22,059 bases of DNA from Deltaproteobacteria bacterium (GTDB taxonomy: Bacteria; Desulfobacterota; Syntrophia; Syntrophales; UBA5619). This document shows positions 1 through 7,750 of this stretch, piece after piece. Numbering within the stretch: the first letter of the stretch is position 1; every line of letters begins with the position of its first letter. The notes beneath the pieces are model-generated. The model was not told the DNA's origin and ran no database searches. It saw only the letters and a list, made by a program, of their open reading frames with translations. The stretch covers positions 1 through 22,059 of the forward strand of contig JAPLJW010000339.1 of NCBI GenBank assembly GCA_026388365.1, written 5' to 3'. The position numbers and the translations under genes are program-made.

Positions 1-252
1 GATGAGGCTGAGATTTACCGGAACGGGTTTGGCCCAGCCGAAGCCGAAGATGAACAGCATGGCCGTACCGATGGGATCCAGATGCTTCAGCGGATTGAGG
101 GTCAGACGTCCCATGGTCTTTGCCGTGGGATCCCACATGAGGAAAGCCACCCAGCCGTGGGCCAGCTCGTGGATGATGATGGAATACAGAAGCGGGATCG
201 CCAGCAGGAAAAACGTCAGCGGATCCTGGATGAGAAGCTGAAGCAGACCCAT
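1..252 (-). CDS. Site-2 protease family (M50) membrane metalloprotease, N-terminal part
   Basis: Intramembrane zinc metalloprotease; the first 84 residues are present and the rest runs off the window start. The translation has a hydrophobic first segment (about residues 11-27) that leads into HELAH at residues 28-32, the HExxH zinc and catalytic motif of the M50 family. It is followed by NPLKHLDPIG at 53-62, typical of the short bacterial SpoIVFB/Rip-like S2P group. The ATG is preceded by a GAGGGAG ribosome site. It lies 97 bases downstream of livF with no clear terminator between them, so it may be read through from the liv operon, although a functional link is doubtful. The substrate cannot be predicted. 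The third zinc ligand, expected in a later segment, is outside the window. Confidence 0.88.
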   Translation of the reverse strand, partial: MGLLQLLIQDPLTFFLLAIPLLYSIIIHELAHGWVAFLMWDPTAKTMGRLTLNPLKHLDPIGTAMLFIFGFGWAKPVPVNLSLI

Positions 253-349
253 GTTACTCCCTCTTGTTGTGAGGTCGGCGCGAACGGAACGATCTCCAAA
301 TACGGCCTCGTTCGAGTGCGGAAGGTCAGAATTTTAGAGAGGTTGCGAC

Positions 350-1054
350 TCACATCCCCAGATAGGCCCGGCATACCCGTTCATCACGGAGTATGTCCGA
401 TCCCTTTCCTTCGAGAACAATACGCCCGTTCTCCAAGACGTAGGCACGATCCGACAATTTGAGGGCGTGTTGAACATTCTGCTCCACCAAGAAGACAGTG
501 GTCCCTTGCTCCCGGATCTCCCGGATGACTTCAAAACTCCGTTGTACCAGGATCGGCGCCAATCCCAGGGACGGTTCATCCAGCATCAGCAACCTGGGTC
601 TGGCCATAAGCCCTCGACCGATGGCGCACATCTGCTGTTCCCCGCCGCTGAGAGAACCAGCCAATTGCGTGGATCGCTCCTTGAGCACCGGAAGGAACTG
701 ATAGACGTAAGCGAGAGACTCTTTTAGATGCGGGCGGGCCTTCGCGGCGAAAGCCCCCATGCGCAGGTTATCCGCAACCGTCATAAAAGGAAACAGTTGC
801 CGCGCTTCCGGGATTTGGATGATGCCCAGGTCTACGATTCTGTGGGCAGGCAGGCCCAGGATAGGCTGGCCTGCCAGATTGATTTCGCCGACCACCCGGG
901 GGATGAGGCCGGAAATGGCTCGGACAAGGGAACTTTTGCCCGCACCGTTGGCTCCCACGATGGTTACGACCTCGCCTTCATGGACTTCCAGGGAAACATC
1001 GAAGAGAACCTGCAGGTCGCCGTAGTAGGCGTTAAGATTAATTATCTTTAGCAA
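350..1054 (-). CDS. livF: Branched-chain amino acid ABC transporter ATP-binding protein LivF
   Basis: One of two cytoplasmic ATPases that power a Liv-type (HAAT family) importer. Walker A GANGAGKS is at residues 34-41, the ABC signature LSGGEQQ at 135-141 and Walker B LLMLDE at 155-160. At 234 aa it has the usual LivF length. The reading frame stays open far upstream, but homology begins at the LKIINLNAYYGD segment. I place the start at a TTG (1054) that has AGGAG seven bases upstream. This start lies inside the end of livG, giving a 17-base overlap consistent with translational coupling. It is the last gene of the liv operon. The transported compound is set by the binding protein, and many members of this family carry substrates other than leucine, so amides, aromatics or betaines are possible. 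Confidence 0.93.
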   Translation of the reverse strand: MLKIINLNAYYGDLQVLFDVSLEVHEGEVVTIVGANGAGKSSLVRAISGLIPRVVGEINLAGQPILGLPAHRIVDLGIIQIPEARQLFPFMTVADNLRMGAFAAKARPHLKESLAYVYQFLPVLKERSTQLAGSLSGGEQQMCAIGRGLMARPRLLMLDEPSLGLAPILVQRSFEVIREIREQGTTVFLVEQNVQHALKLSDRAYVLENGRIVLEGKGSDILRDERVCRAYLGM

Positions 1055-1766
1055 TATAATACTCCTCGCCGAGATAGGCCTGGACGACGCGTGGGTCGCG
1101 AGCGACCTCAGTTGGCGGTCCCTGGGCGATTTTCTCGCCGTGGTGAAGCACGACAATCCAGTCTGAAATGCCCATAATCGCCTGCATGACATGCTCGATG
1201 AGAAAAAGAGTAACCCCCTGCTTGACAATTTTTCGCAACAGATCCATCATCTGCCTGACCTCGGTTGGATTCAATCCGCCCATCGGTTCGTCGAGCAAGA
1301 GCAGCTTGGGTTGTGTGGCCAGAGCCCGAGCAACCTCCAGCCGCTTGCGATTTCCAATGGTCAGGCTCTTCGCCAGGACCTCTTTCTGTTCCTGCAAACC
1401 CACCAGACGCACCATCTCTTCAGCGCGCTCGCGAGCCTTCTCCACCGAGTCCTCTCTGACCAGTGCACCCACCACGACGTTGTCCAGAACCGTGGCATTG
1501 CCGAAGGGCTGTACGATCTGGAAGGTCCGGCAGATGCCCAGGTGACACAATTGCTCCGGGCGAAGCCGGTTGATGAGCTTCCCTTCAAAGAAAATCTTGC
1601 CTTCCTCGGCTCGGAGAAACCCGCTGAGAACGTTGAAGGCGGTCGTCTTGCCGGCGCCGTTGGGACCGATCAGGCCCACAATGGTCCCTTTCTCTACCTC
1701 GCACGACAAAGACTTGATAGCCGTCAATCCGCCGAATCGCTTCGTGACATTGACTAATTGCAGCAT
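1038..1766 (-). CDS. livG: Branched-chain amino acid ABC transporter ATP-binding protein LivG
   Basis: Second cytoplasmic ATPase of the Liv-type importer, 242 aa, the usual length being about 250. Walker A GPNGAGKT is at residues 34-41 and Walker B LLLLDE at 155-160. The C-terminal part carries the LivG-type stretch LFLIEHVMQAIMGISDWIVV. The ABC signature at 135-141 reads LTIGNRK, where most members have LS(G/Y)GxQ; the central glycine is kept. The ATG has GGGAG eight bases upstream. It follows livM after 146 bases and overlaps livF by 17 bases. The two ATPases are expected to form a heterodimer beneath LivH and LivM. Confidence 0.94.
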   Translation of the reverse strand: MLQLVNVTKRFGGLTAIKSLSCEVEKGTIVGLIGPNGAGKTTAFNVLSGFLRAEEGKIFFEGKLINRLRPEQLCHLGICRTFQIVQPFGNATVLDNVVVGALVREDSVEKARERAEEMVRLVGLQEQKEVLAKSLTIGNRKRLEVARALATQPKLLLLDEPMGGLNPTEVRQMMDLLRKIVKQGVTLFLIEHVMQAIMGISDWIVVLHHGEKIAQGPPTEVARDPRVVQAYLGEEYYIAKDN

Positions 1767-1912
1767 TACGGATACTCCCAGGGCCTAATTTCAGGGCAGC
1801 CCCCAGCCAGGGGGTAAGTTTCCTTGCCCTTCAAGCTCGTGTAGTGTCTAAAAAAGTTTACAATCAACACCAACACTTCATAACAGCATTGAAAAGAGAG
1901 CGGCCGGGCGCC

Positions 1913-2953
1913 TTATTGTAAAGGCGTGATTGAGCCGCCACACTGGCTTGTCCTTCGGCGGCGGCGAGTGATCGCCGCACGCCCTTTTCTAAGCAGCAAC
2001 TGAGCCTCCACGACCAACCCTTGGGGTGTGAACAGCACGACCAGCATCAGAATCAATCCATACAGCGCCAGATCCAACCCGGCGACGGTTCCGCTAATCG
2101 TAGAGCGAAGGATCTGAGAGAGGGGAATCATGATGGCCGCTCCCACGATCGGACCAAATACCGTGCCGATGCCCCCCACGACGGCGATGAGCGGAAATTG
2201 AATTGCAACGTCGAAGCTCGCCAAGCTATTGGGGTCGATATAAAGGATGTACTGAGCATAGAACGTTCCACCGACGGCGGTGAGTGCTGCGCTGATGAGC
2301 AGGCTGACGCTCTTAACTCCGGTGGTGTTGACCCCCAACGCGCGCGCTGCATCCTGGTTCTCGCGTGTAGCAATGAGGTAATAGCCCAGTCGAGAGCGGG
2401 AAATGAGCCAGGTGATCAGTACGGTACCAGCGCAGAACAGCAACCCCAGGTAATAGTAGCCGACCTTGTCGGCGAAGATCATGTTCATCATGCCCGGCTT
2501 GAACGGAATCCCGATTCCCTCCGATCCGAGGGTGAGCGATCGCCAGTTTATGGCGACGATTTGCGTCACCTCGGCAAACGCCATGGTGGCCAGGCCCAGA
2601 AATGGCCCTCGGAGGCGGAAGGTCACCGAACCCAGGAGCAAAGAAACTGCGGCAGCCAGCGCGGCTCCCACCAGTGCTCCCAACCACGGACTAATGCCCA
2701 GCTTCAAGAAAAGAATGGTGGAAGAATAAGCTCCCAGGGCAAGGAATGCGGAGTGGCCCAGGGAGAATTGCCCGGCATATCCACCGGAGATGTTGTAGGC
2801 TTCGGCAAGGGCTCCCCACAAGAAGATCAGGATCAGGATATCGAGATGATAAGGGCTGGTAATGACCTGTGGCAGGAGCAACAGGAGCAGCAGAATGGCA
2901 ATGCTCAGAATCATTCTGAGGTGCGATGATACGACTATCGTGGTCTTGTTCAT
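1913..2953 (-). CDS. livM: Branched-chain amino acid ABC transporter permease LivM
   Basis: Inner-membrane permease subunit of the Liv importer, 346 aa. The protein is strongly hydrophobic, with roughly eight to ten membrane segments. It carries the family stretch GYAGQFSLGHSAFLALGAY near residues 58-76 and a GGIGTVFGPIVGA motif in the last third, the EAA-like loop that contacts the ATPase. Its ATG overlaps the livH stop codon as ATGA, indicating tight translational coupling. The C-terminus has a short basic tail with a run of five arginines (about residues 331-335) that looks lineage specific. It pairs with LivH to form the membrane channel. Confidence 0.94.
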   Translation of the reverse strand: MNKTTIVVSSHLRMILSIAILLLLLLLPQVITSPYHLDILILIFLWGALAEAYNISGGYAGQFSLGHSAFLALGAYSSTILFLKLGISPWLGALVGAALAAAVSLLLGSVTFRLRGPFLGLATMAFAEVTQIVAINWRSLTLGSEGIGIPFKPGMMNMIFADKVGYYYLGLLFCAGTVLITWLISRSRLGYYLIATRENQDAARALGVNTTGVKSVSLLISAALTAVGGTFYAQYILYIDPNSLASFDVAIQFPLIAVVGGIGTVFGPIVGAAIMIPLSQILRSTISGTVAGLDLALYGLILMLVVLFTPQGLVVEAQLLLRKGRAAITRRRRRTSQCGGSITPLQ

Positions 2954-3828
2954 AAGACCCCGGTCGTTTCCGCGCCGCGTCTGCCGAACAAACCGGCGGG
3001 CCTGATCACCAATACCAAGATGAATGCTGCGAAGTAACTGGCCTGTTTGAGGGCAGGGGAAATGAAGAACCCGCTGGCCGTCTCAATGACCCCGATGATA
3101 ATTCCGGCGACGACGGCTCCCGGCACACTACCGAGGCCACCCATCACCGCCACCACGAAGGCGATGAGTACAAAATCCAGACCGATCCGGGGATACACGT
3201 AGTACAGGGGCATAAGCAGGCAGCCTGCGGCCGCGGTGACCGCCGATCCCAGGGCGAACGTCAGCCCGTAGATCCTGTTGACGTTAATGCCCATCAGTTG
3301 CGCTGCGTTCACGTTCTCTGCGGTGGCCTGGATGGCCTTGCCGGTGTAGGTTAGCCGCAAGAACAGGTAGAGGGCCAACGCAATCAGCATGGCGATGATA
3401 AAGGCGAGGAACCGGGGTAGACCGATGTTCAGCGACCCCAGGGTTAGGTTGATCCGGGAGAGCGCGGTCTCCACCGAGCGGTAATTCGCCGTCCAAAGGA
3501 CCTGGGCTCCGTTGACCATCAACACGGAGAGTCCCAACGTGGCAAAAACCTGCACCATGTGAGGCCGAGTCATGGTTGGCCTTATGATGATCCGCTCGAT
3601 CAGAAGGCCGAAGATGAACATGAGAACGGGGACTGCCAGGAGCGAAAGGTACGGGCTGAAGCCGAACAATTTAAACATCCAGAAGGTGCCATACATCGCC
3701 AGCATGAGGAACTCGCCATGAGCGAAGTTGACGATCCGCAGCACGCCAAACACGAGCGTCAGACCAATGGTCGCCAAAGCATAGACCCCGCCCAAAAGAA
3801 CGCCGGATGACAATACTTCGAGCAGCAT
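2950..3828 (-). CDS. livH: Branched-chain amino acid ABC transporter permease LivH
   Basis: First permease subunit of the Liv importer, 292 aa, matching the family length. It is a multi-pass membrane protein with the typical N-terminal pattern GVLLGGVYALATIGLTLVFG, followed by IVNFAHGEFLML. The conserved GGLGSVPGAVVAGIIIG segment in the last third is the ATPase-contacting loop. The ATG is preceded by AAGGAG at 13 bases, a rather long spacing. A strong stem-loop (3868-3909) separates it from the binding-protein gene upstream, and it overlaps livM by four bases. It is part of an operon in the order binding protein-livH-livM-livG-livF. Confidence 0.95.
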   Translation of the reverse strand: MLLEVLSSGVLLGGVYALATIGLTLVFGVLRIVNFAHGEFLMLAMYGTFWMFKLFGFSPYLSLLAVPVLMFIFGLLIERIIIRPTMTRPHMVQVFATLGLSVLMVNGAQVLWTANYRSVETALSRINLTLGSLNIGLPRFLAFIIAMLIALALYLFLRLTYTGKAIQATAENVNAAQLMGINVNRIYGLTFALGSAVTAAAGCLLMPLYYVYPRIGLDFVLIAFVVAVMGGLGSVPGAVVAGIIIGVIETASGFFISPALKQASYFAAFILVLVIRPAGLFGRRGAETTGVL

Positions 3829-3867
3829 ACTCGGAAGTTCGCTCCTTGCACTGTTGATTTTAAAGAG

Positions 3868-3909
3868 GTCGGCTCCGGACTGTCCCCTGTGGAAAAAACC
3901 GGAGCCGAC
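3868..3909 (-). terminator. Stem-loop between the Liv binding-protein gene and livH (attenuator or mRNA stabiliser)
   Basis: A perfect 11-base inverted repeat, GTCGGCTCCGG and CCGGAGCCGAC (arms 3868-3878 and 3899-3909, loop 20 bases), starts nine bases after the binding-protein stop codon and ends 39 bases before livH. The loop holds six T's in the transcribed sense. The bases after the stem (CTCTTTAAAATC) are T/A-rich but not a classic U-tract, so partial termination or protection of the 3' end of the upstream message is more likely than full termination. This would give more binding protein than permease, as is common in binding-protein transporter operons. Confidence 0.7.
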
Positions 3910-3918
3910 TCATCATAC

Positions 3919-5172
3919 CTATCTCTTGGTCCAAGGCTTCAGCGGGACACAACAAGTCTTGGCATTCGCCCATTCAGAGGGAGATACGACCACAAACTTA
4001 TCCCCTTGCCACTGGCGAACGATCATGAAGGTGCGCTCGTTCTGGCCGTCCTCGCCGAACTTCGCACCAAATCCCATCGGCGTCTTGCCCGCCGGGATGT
4101 TGAGGTTCAGGTAGGCATCCCGAATCTTATCAGGGTCCATGGAACCGGCCTTGGGCAGAACCTCTGTCAGGAGCAGAGATGTCGAAAAGAAACCATTGGT
4201 CGCCGGGCTGGGTGGCTGGTCGGACCCTGTGCGCGCCTTGAAGCGCTTGAGAAACTCGTCCACCAGCGCCCGCTGTTTCGGGTCCAGTTTGTCCTTGATG
4301 TCCGTGCTCGGGCCATCCACTTCCAGAACCCCCTCCGTGGCGGCGCCGACCGCCTGACGATAGTCGGTCATACCCACTGTTCCGCCGGAACCGATGAAAG
4401 CCTTGACGTTGAGGTCCAGCTCCTTTGCCTGTTTCCAGAACAGGATCTGGTCGTTCAGGTATTGGGTTGCGAAAATCACATCCGGCGCAGCCCCCTTCAG
4501 CTTGAGCACCAGGGAGGCGAGATCGGTGCTCTTGGCGCTGTAGGGTTCTTTAATGATTATCTTCAGGCCGAGTTGACTCGCACGCTTGCTAAAGGCATCC
4601 ATCACCCCCGTGCCAAAGGCCGAATCCTCGTGGATCAGGGCTACTTTCATCTCTGCCGGCTTCATCCCCAGGGCCGAGGCGATCTGGTTGTTCAACAGAT
4701 CCGCCGCGCCGATGCCCACCTGATCCGTGTTCGGGGTAGCTCGGAATGTATACTTAAACCCCCGGTTGGTGACATTGCTACTCATGCCCCCCTGTTCGAC
4801 CCACACAACCTTGTTACGCTCACATACCGCACTGGCGGCGATTGAGATGGAGCTTGAGTAAGAGCCGATCACCAGTTTGACTTTCTTCTGGTTAATGACG
4901 CGCTCGGCCTGACTGGTTGCCGCCGCGGGATCGGGGGCATCCACCTTCTCAAAAACGACTTTGTTGCCCCAGACACCGCCCTTCTCGTTCACCATCTCGC
5001 GGGCGATATCTGCGCCGTTAAAAGCCAAGGTTCCCTGGATCGCCAAGCTGCCCGTCAGGGGGTACAAGGCCCCGATCACAAGGTCGGCTGATTGGGCGGG
5101 AGCGCCGCTAAGGAAGCTCGCCACACATGTGAACATGACTGCGATGACCGTTGAAAACTTTCTTGCCTTCAT
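3919..5172 (-). CDS. Branched-chain amino acid-type ABC transporter substrate-binding protein (LivJ/LivK-like)
   Basis: Periplasmic type I binding protein of the Liv importer, 417 aa. An N-terminal signal peptide is evident: basic MKARK, then a hydrophobic stretch, with likely cleavage after APAQSA near residue 29. The mature protein starts DLVIGALYPLTGSLA, the usual opening of the family. A full Leu/Ile/Val-binding fold follows, including VKLVIGSYSSS and ALIHEDSAFGTGV. The frame is open further upstream, but the ATG at 5172 has a perfect AAGGAGG site and begins the signal peptide, so I reject the longer form. It is followed by a stem-loop and then livHMGF. The ligand is unknown. Proximity to the methyltransferase module makes a methylated amino acid, amide or betaine conceivable, but that is inference. 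Confidence 0.93.
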   Translation of the reverse strand: MKARKFSTVIAVMFTCVASFLSGAPAQSADLVIGALYPLTGSLAIQGTLAFNGADIAREMVNEKGGVWGNKVVFEKVDAPDPAAATSQAERVINQKKVKLVIGSYSSSISIAASAVCERNKVVWVEQGGMSSNVTNRGFKYTFRATPNTDQVGIGAADLLNNQIASALGMKPAEMKVALIHEDSAFGTGVMDAFSKRASQLGLKIIIKEPYSAKSTDLASLVLKLKGAAPDVIFATQYLNDQILFWKQAKELDLNVKAFIGSGGTVGMTDYRQAVGAATEGVLEVDGPSTDIKDKLDPKQRALVDEFLKRFKARTGSDQPPSPATNGFFSTSLLLTEVLPKAGSMDPDKIRDAYLNLNIPAGKTPMGFGAKFGEDGQNERTFMIVRQWQGDKFVVVSPSEWANAKTCCVPLKPWTKR

Positions 5173-5341
5173 TGAGTTTCCTCCTCCTTCTTTTTTCTTG
5201 GCCAGGTTGATGGATGGGCGTGCCCCGGTTTCGTCAATACATTGTTGTTTCAGCCACTTGTATTCTATATTACCCAAACGACACAGAAAATGATCTTAAC
5301 CAGTTGATATTATTCATGGATTATCCCGAACGCACGTGATC

Positions 5342-5368
5342 CTAATACAATAATTACGGTGCTGTCAA
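5342..5368 (-). promoter_or_regulatory. Possible sigma-70 promoter of the liv operon
   Basis: On the minus strand a perfect TTGACA (5368-5363) is followed after 15 bases by TATTAG (5347-5342). The -35 box is excellent; the -10 is a four-of-six match at a short spacing, so the call is tentative. It would give a leader of about 160 bases before the binding-protein ATG. The gap 5173-5483 (311 bases) holds nothing else I can name: it is A/T rich near 5300-5400, contains no ORF of note, and has an ACAT-TTTTT-ATGT palindrome at 5381-5393 just upstream of the -35 box that could be an operator. Confidence 0.35.
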
Positions 5369-5483
5369 GTTTATTATGTAACATTTTTTATGTGAGAGGA
5401 AAGTCGTTTCTGAATTTGAGTGAACCATGCCGCTCGAAGAGACACAATAACCCTAATCATAGAACGTCGCCGGAGATGAAGTA

Positions 5484-6449
5484 TTACCCCAACCAGCGGG
5501 CGCAGTTCACCAAACGATCGGTCGATGGTCCGGCGTCTTCCCCCTCTAACACCATCCGTACCCTTGCAAGCTCGACTCGGAAGTTTAGATCCAATAAGCG
5601 CTGCAACACCCATCTGTAAGAGGAGTTCACCGGTACGGCCAGCTTCCGTTTGTTATGGGATCGAGCATACACTGCAGTCTTATCGAGGAGCATACTGAAG
5701 GTCTCTTCCGTTGTGTAAGCTGGATGCAATACCATCACCTGGACCGATGCTTGATCTTCCCCCATTCCCTCGCGCTGACTCACCTCCCAGACCGTGCTCA
5801 TACCAATGGCCTTTCTGCCATCGGTCAGAACCAGTGTTTCACCCAAACCATGATCGGCGGTCGAGAGGATCTCTTTCGAGTAATCCAATCCGGGCCGGAG
5901 ATGGTCGGTCACCTCTTGCAAATCGGCGATCCAGTGTTTTTGCGTTTCTGGATCGGCCAATGACCAGAGCGATGAACTGAGGTCGGTCTGGAGAGGTTCT
6001 GCAATGGATTTTTCCATGAGAAAAGTTAGGGAACGAACCTTAAAACCTAAATGCATGTAAAGACCGAGATTATAAGCGCTTTCGGCCATTGTTTCAAGTC
6101 CAATCACGCGTTGGGGGGACAATGCCCCCCGCAGATAGCCCAAGCTGGCGGCGATCAACCGTTTGCCAATCGCGTTTCCCTGGTATTCCGGCAACACACC
6201 GAAGGTACCAAACCAGCCCTCGCTGTTCCAAGTGCGAGAGAAAATGAATCCCACCGGGCAGCCTCCGGCTTCAGCCACAAAGCACCCTGCGGGATCTTTA
6301 TCCAGAAGGGCCAACAGGTTGGCGCGCCTCCGTGGATGCAGCTCAACTGATTGACCTTTGAATCGCTTATGCCAGGCGCCGAATGCAGCAACGTCTATTT
6401 CGCAAACCTTCTCAAGATCTTCTTGACCCATACTGCGAATTACGATCAC
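5484..6449 (-). CDS. GNAT family N-acetyltransferase, two-domain form
   Basis: Predicted acyl-CoA-dependent N-acetyltransferase, 321 aa. The N-terminal half (about residues 2-150) is a complete GNAT domain: FVAEAGGCPVGFI, then FGVLPEYQGNAIGKRLI at 83-99 (motif A, the acetyl-CoA pyrophosphate loop, with Ala in place of the usual third Gly), and NLGLYMHLGFKV at 127-138 (motif B). The C-terminal half repeats a weaker GNAT-like pattern (VMVLHPAYTTEETFSMLL, then LLDLNFRVELARVRMVL) without an obvious CoA loop, so a tandem GNAT with a degenerate second domain is likely. The start codon is GTG at 6449, with AAAGG upstream. The gene stands alone between the methyltransferase and liv modules. The substrate is unknown. 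Confidence 0.88.
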   Translation of the reverse strand: MIVIRSMGQEDLEKVCEIDVAAFGAWHKRFKGQSVELHPRRRANLLALLDKDPAGCFVAEAGGCPVGFIFSRTWNSEGWFGTFGVLPEYQGNAIGKRLIAASLGYLRGALSPQRVIGLETMAESAYNLGLYMHLGFKVRSLTFLMEKSIAEPLQTDLSSSLWSLADPETQKHWIADLQEVTDHLRPGLDYSKEILSTADHGLGETLVLTDGRKAIGMSTVWEVSQREGMGEDQASVQVMVLHPAYTTEETFSMLLDKTAVYARSHNKRKLAVPVNSSYRWVLQRLLDLNFRVELARVRMVLEGEDAGPSTDRLVNCARWLG

Positions 6450-6593
6450 TGCGGAATACCTTTGTCCTGAAAGATGGTTGGTGTTTTTCTCACATTTTTA
6501 TGTGCTTTTCCGCTTCCTCTGCAACCCGCCAATCCTGCAGTTTCTGCGATCTTGAAGATAAGCACCTTTCTCTGAAAAGAATGGTTCTGGCCG

Positions 6594-7391
6594 CTACAAC
6601 TCAAACTTCTTGGCCCGGAAGGCCTTCATGTAGTTCACGCAGTAGCTGTCCTTGCCCGCTATGGCCTCCGCGGCGATGATGTTCGCCATCATGCGCCGGT
6701 CCAGGGGATTGATGATGGCCCCGTTGAGCCCGCGGGAAATGGCCATGGCCATGAAAATCTGGTTGACGAACAGCCGCCCCGGCAGGCCGTAGGAGACATT
6801 GGACAAGCCGCACAACACATTCACCCCGGGAAAGGCGTCCCTGACCAGCTCAATGGCTTTCAGAAAGGCTGTGCCATAGGTCTGGTTCACCGAAATGGGC
6901 TGGACCAGAGGGTCAACGTAAATGTTGTCAACCGGGATGTTGCGGCTGACCAGCTTGTTGATCAACTGGTCTGCGATCTTCAGGCGGTCTTCCGCCGTCT
7001 CCGGCATGCCCCCGTCGCCCATGCACAATGCCACAACCTTGTAATCCGTGCCAGCAATCAGGGGGATCATCTTCTCGTACCGCTTCGTCTCCAGCGAAAT
7101 GGAATTGATCATGGGCGTTCCGCGGTGAATTGCCAGGGTCGCCTCGATGGCCTTCGGATTCGGACTGTCAATGGAACAGGGTCCATCAACCACGGCCTGA
7201 ACAATCTGGACGAGCCACCTGAGGTACTCTTCTTCCTTTTCCACAAAAATGCCGGCGTTCACATCCAGAAAGTGCGCCCCGGCCTCGTGCTCCTGCCGCG
7301 CAATCGCCTGAATCACCTCCACATCCTGCTTTTCGATGGCTTCCCTGATCGCTTTGCGACTCGCATTGATCAACTCTCCCACTACCAACAT
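6594..7391 (-). CDS. Methyl-corrinoid:tetrahydrofolate methyltransferase (MtgA/AcsE-type pterin-binding protein)
   Basis: Predicted to move the methyl group between the corrinoid protein and tetrahydrofolate in the cytoplasm. The 265-aa protein is a single pterin-binding TIM barrel of the dihydropteroate-synthase/AcsE class. It has GELIN at 5-9, DVNAG at 43-47, Asp75 in SIDSPNP, Asn96 in PMINS, Asp160 in YVDP and GLSNVS at 195-200 with Asn198. From memory these match the folate-contacting Asp75, Asn96, Asp160 and Asn199 of Moorella AcsE almost number for number. The ATG at 7391 has AAGGAG at eight bases; a TTG six codons upstream is rejected. It lies 414 bases after the corrinoid gene, with a transposase remnant between them, so it may need its own promoter. 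MtgA of the Desulfitobacterium glycine betaine pathway is the closest characterised analogue I know. Confidence 0.88.
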   Translation of the reverse strand: MLVVGELINASRKAIREAIEKQDVEVIQAIARQEHEAGAHFLDVNAGIFVEKEEEYLRWLVQIVQAVVDGPCSIDSPNPKAIEATLAIHRGTPMINSISLETKRYEKMIPLIAGTDYKVVALCMGDGGMPETAEDRLKIADQLINKLVSRNIPVDNIYVDPLVQPISVNQTYGTAFLKAIELVRDAFPGVNVLCGLSNVSYGLPGRLFVNQIFMAMAISRGLNGAIINPLDRRMMANIIAAEAIAGKDSYCVNYMKAFRAKKFEL

Positions 7392-7511
7392 CGCCGTTAC
7401 TCCTTCCAATACATCGTTATTATTTTTTTATCTCTGCCTGTTATGCTCCAACCAAACCACATCCGTTTTTTTAGTACCCTACAACCTGAAAAGAAGACGT
7501 CGACAGGACCC

Positions 7512-7671
7512 GCTGAAATCATTGCATCGGTGCAGCGCTGCCGACGATGGTCGCCTGACGGGATGAAGGCCATCGTCGAGGAGACCAAGCAGCCGGGGAT
7601 GAGCATATCGGCAGTGGCCCGCAAGTACGGTTTATACCCGAACCAACTGTTTATGCGGCGCAGGTTGGCAA
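7512..7671 (+). pseudogene. IS66-type transposase accessory protein (OrfA/TnpA) fragment
   Basis: On the plus strand this stretch reads AEIIASVQRCRRWSPDG and continues with KAIVEETKQPGMSISAVARK and YGLYPNQLF, the helix-turn-helix N-terminus of IS66 OrfA-like proteins (family form: RRRWS-x-E-K, PGxSVSxVARxxGxxPNQLFxWRR). Only about 53 residues remain. The similarity stops after the RRRL motif, and there is no start codon at the right place, no rest of the OrfA and no other IS genes, so it is a decayed relic. It is the only plus-strand coding sequence in the window. The rest of the 7392-7805 gap holds the ribosome site of the folate methyltransferase gene, an A/T-rich stretch near 7410-7485 that could hold a weak promoter, and the inverted repeat at 7713-7750. 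Confidence 0.75.
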
Positions 7672-7712
7672 GCCCAACACCAAACTTTTCAAGGCCGATG
7701 TCCGGTGACTGC

Positions 7713-7750
7713 GTCATGGGGCAAGCCACGTCTGGGGCTTTCCCCATGAC
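7713..7750 (-). terminator. Long inverted repeat downstream of the corrinoid protein gene
   Basis: Arms 7713-7727 (GTCATGGGGCAAGCC) and 7736-7750 (GGCTTTCCCCATGAC) pair over 15 bases with one mismatch, around an eight-base loop. It begins 55 bases past the stop codon of the corrinoid protein and would fold stably in that transcript. There is no U-tract after it on the minus strand, so it is either a terminator of unusual form, an RNA-stabilising hairpin, or an end remnant of the mobile element whose transposase fragment lies immediately next to it. Confidence 0.5.

Noticed and set aside
350..1228. Longer livF reading frame beginning near 1228
   Set aside because: The extra 58 codons overlap livG in another frame and show no ABC homology. 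The TTG at 1054 has a well-placed AGGAG.
1800..1814. CCCCC-AGCCA-GGGGG hairpin between livM and livG as a terminator
   Set aside because: Only a five-base stem without a following U-tract on the transcribed strand, and livGF must be expressed with livHM. It probably has no terminator role.
2021..2929. Plus-strand open frame of about 300 codons opposite livM
   Set aside because: The composition is low in hydrophobic residues and rich in Gln, Asp, Arg and His, as expected for the complement of a membrane protein gene. No family resemblance and no ribosome site; livM on the other strand is unambiguous.
3889..4845. Plus-strand open frame of about 318 codons opposite the Liv binding-protein gene
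   Set aside because: It mirrors a clear periplasmic binding-protein gene, has no recognisable domain and starts inside the stem-loop region.
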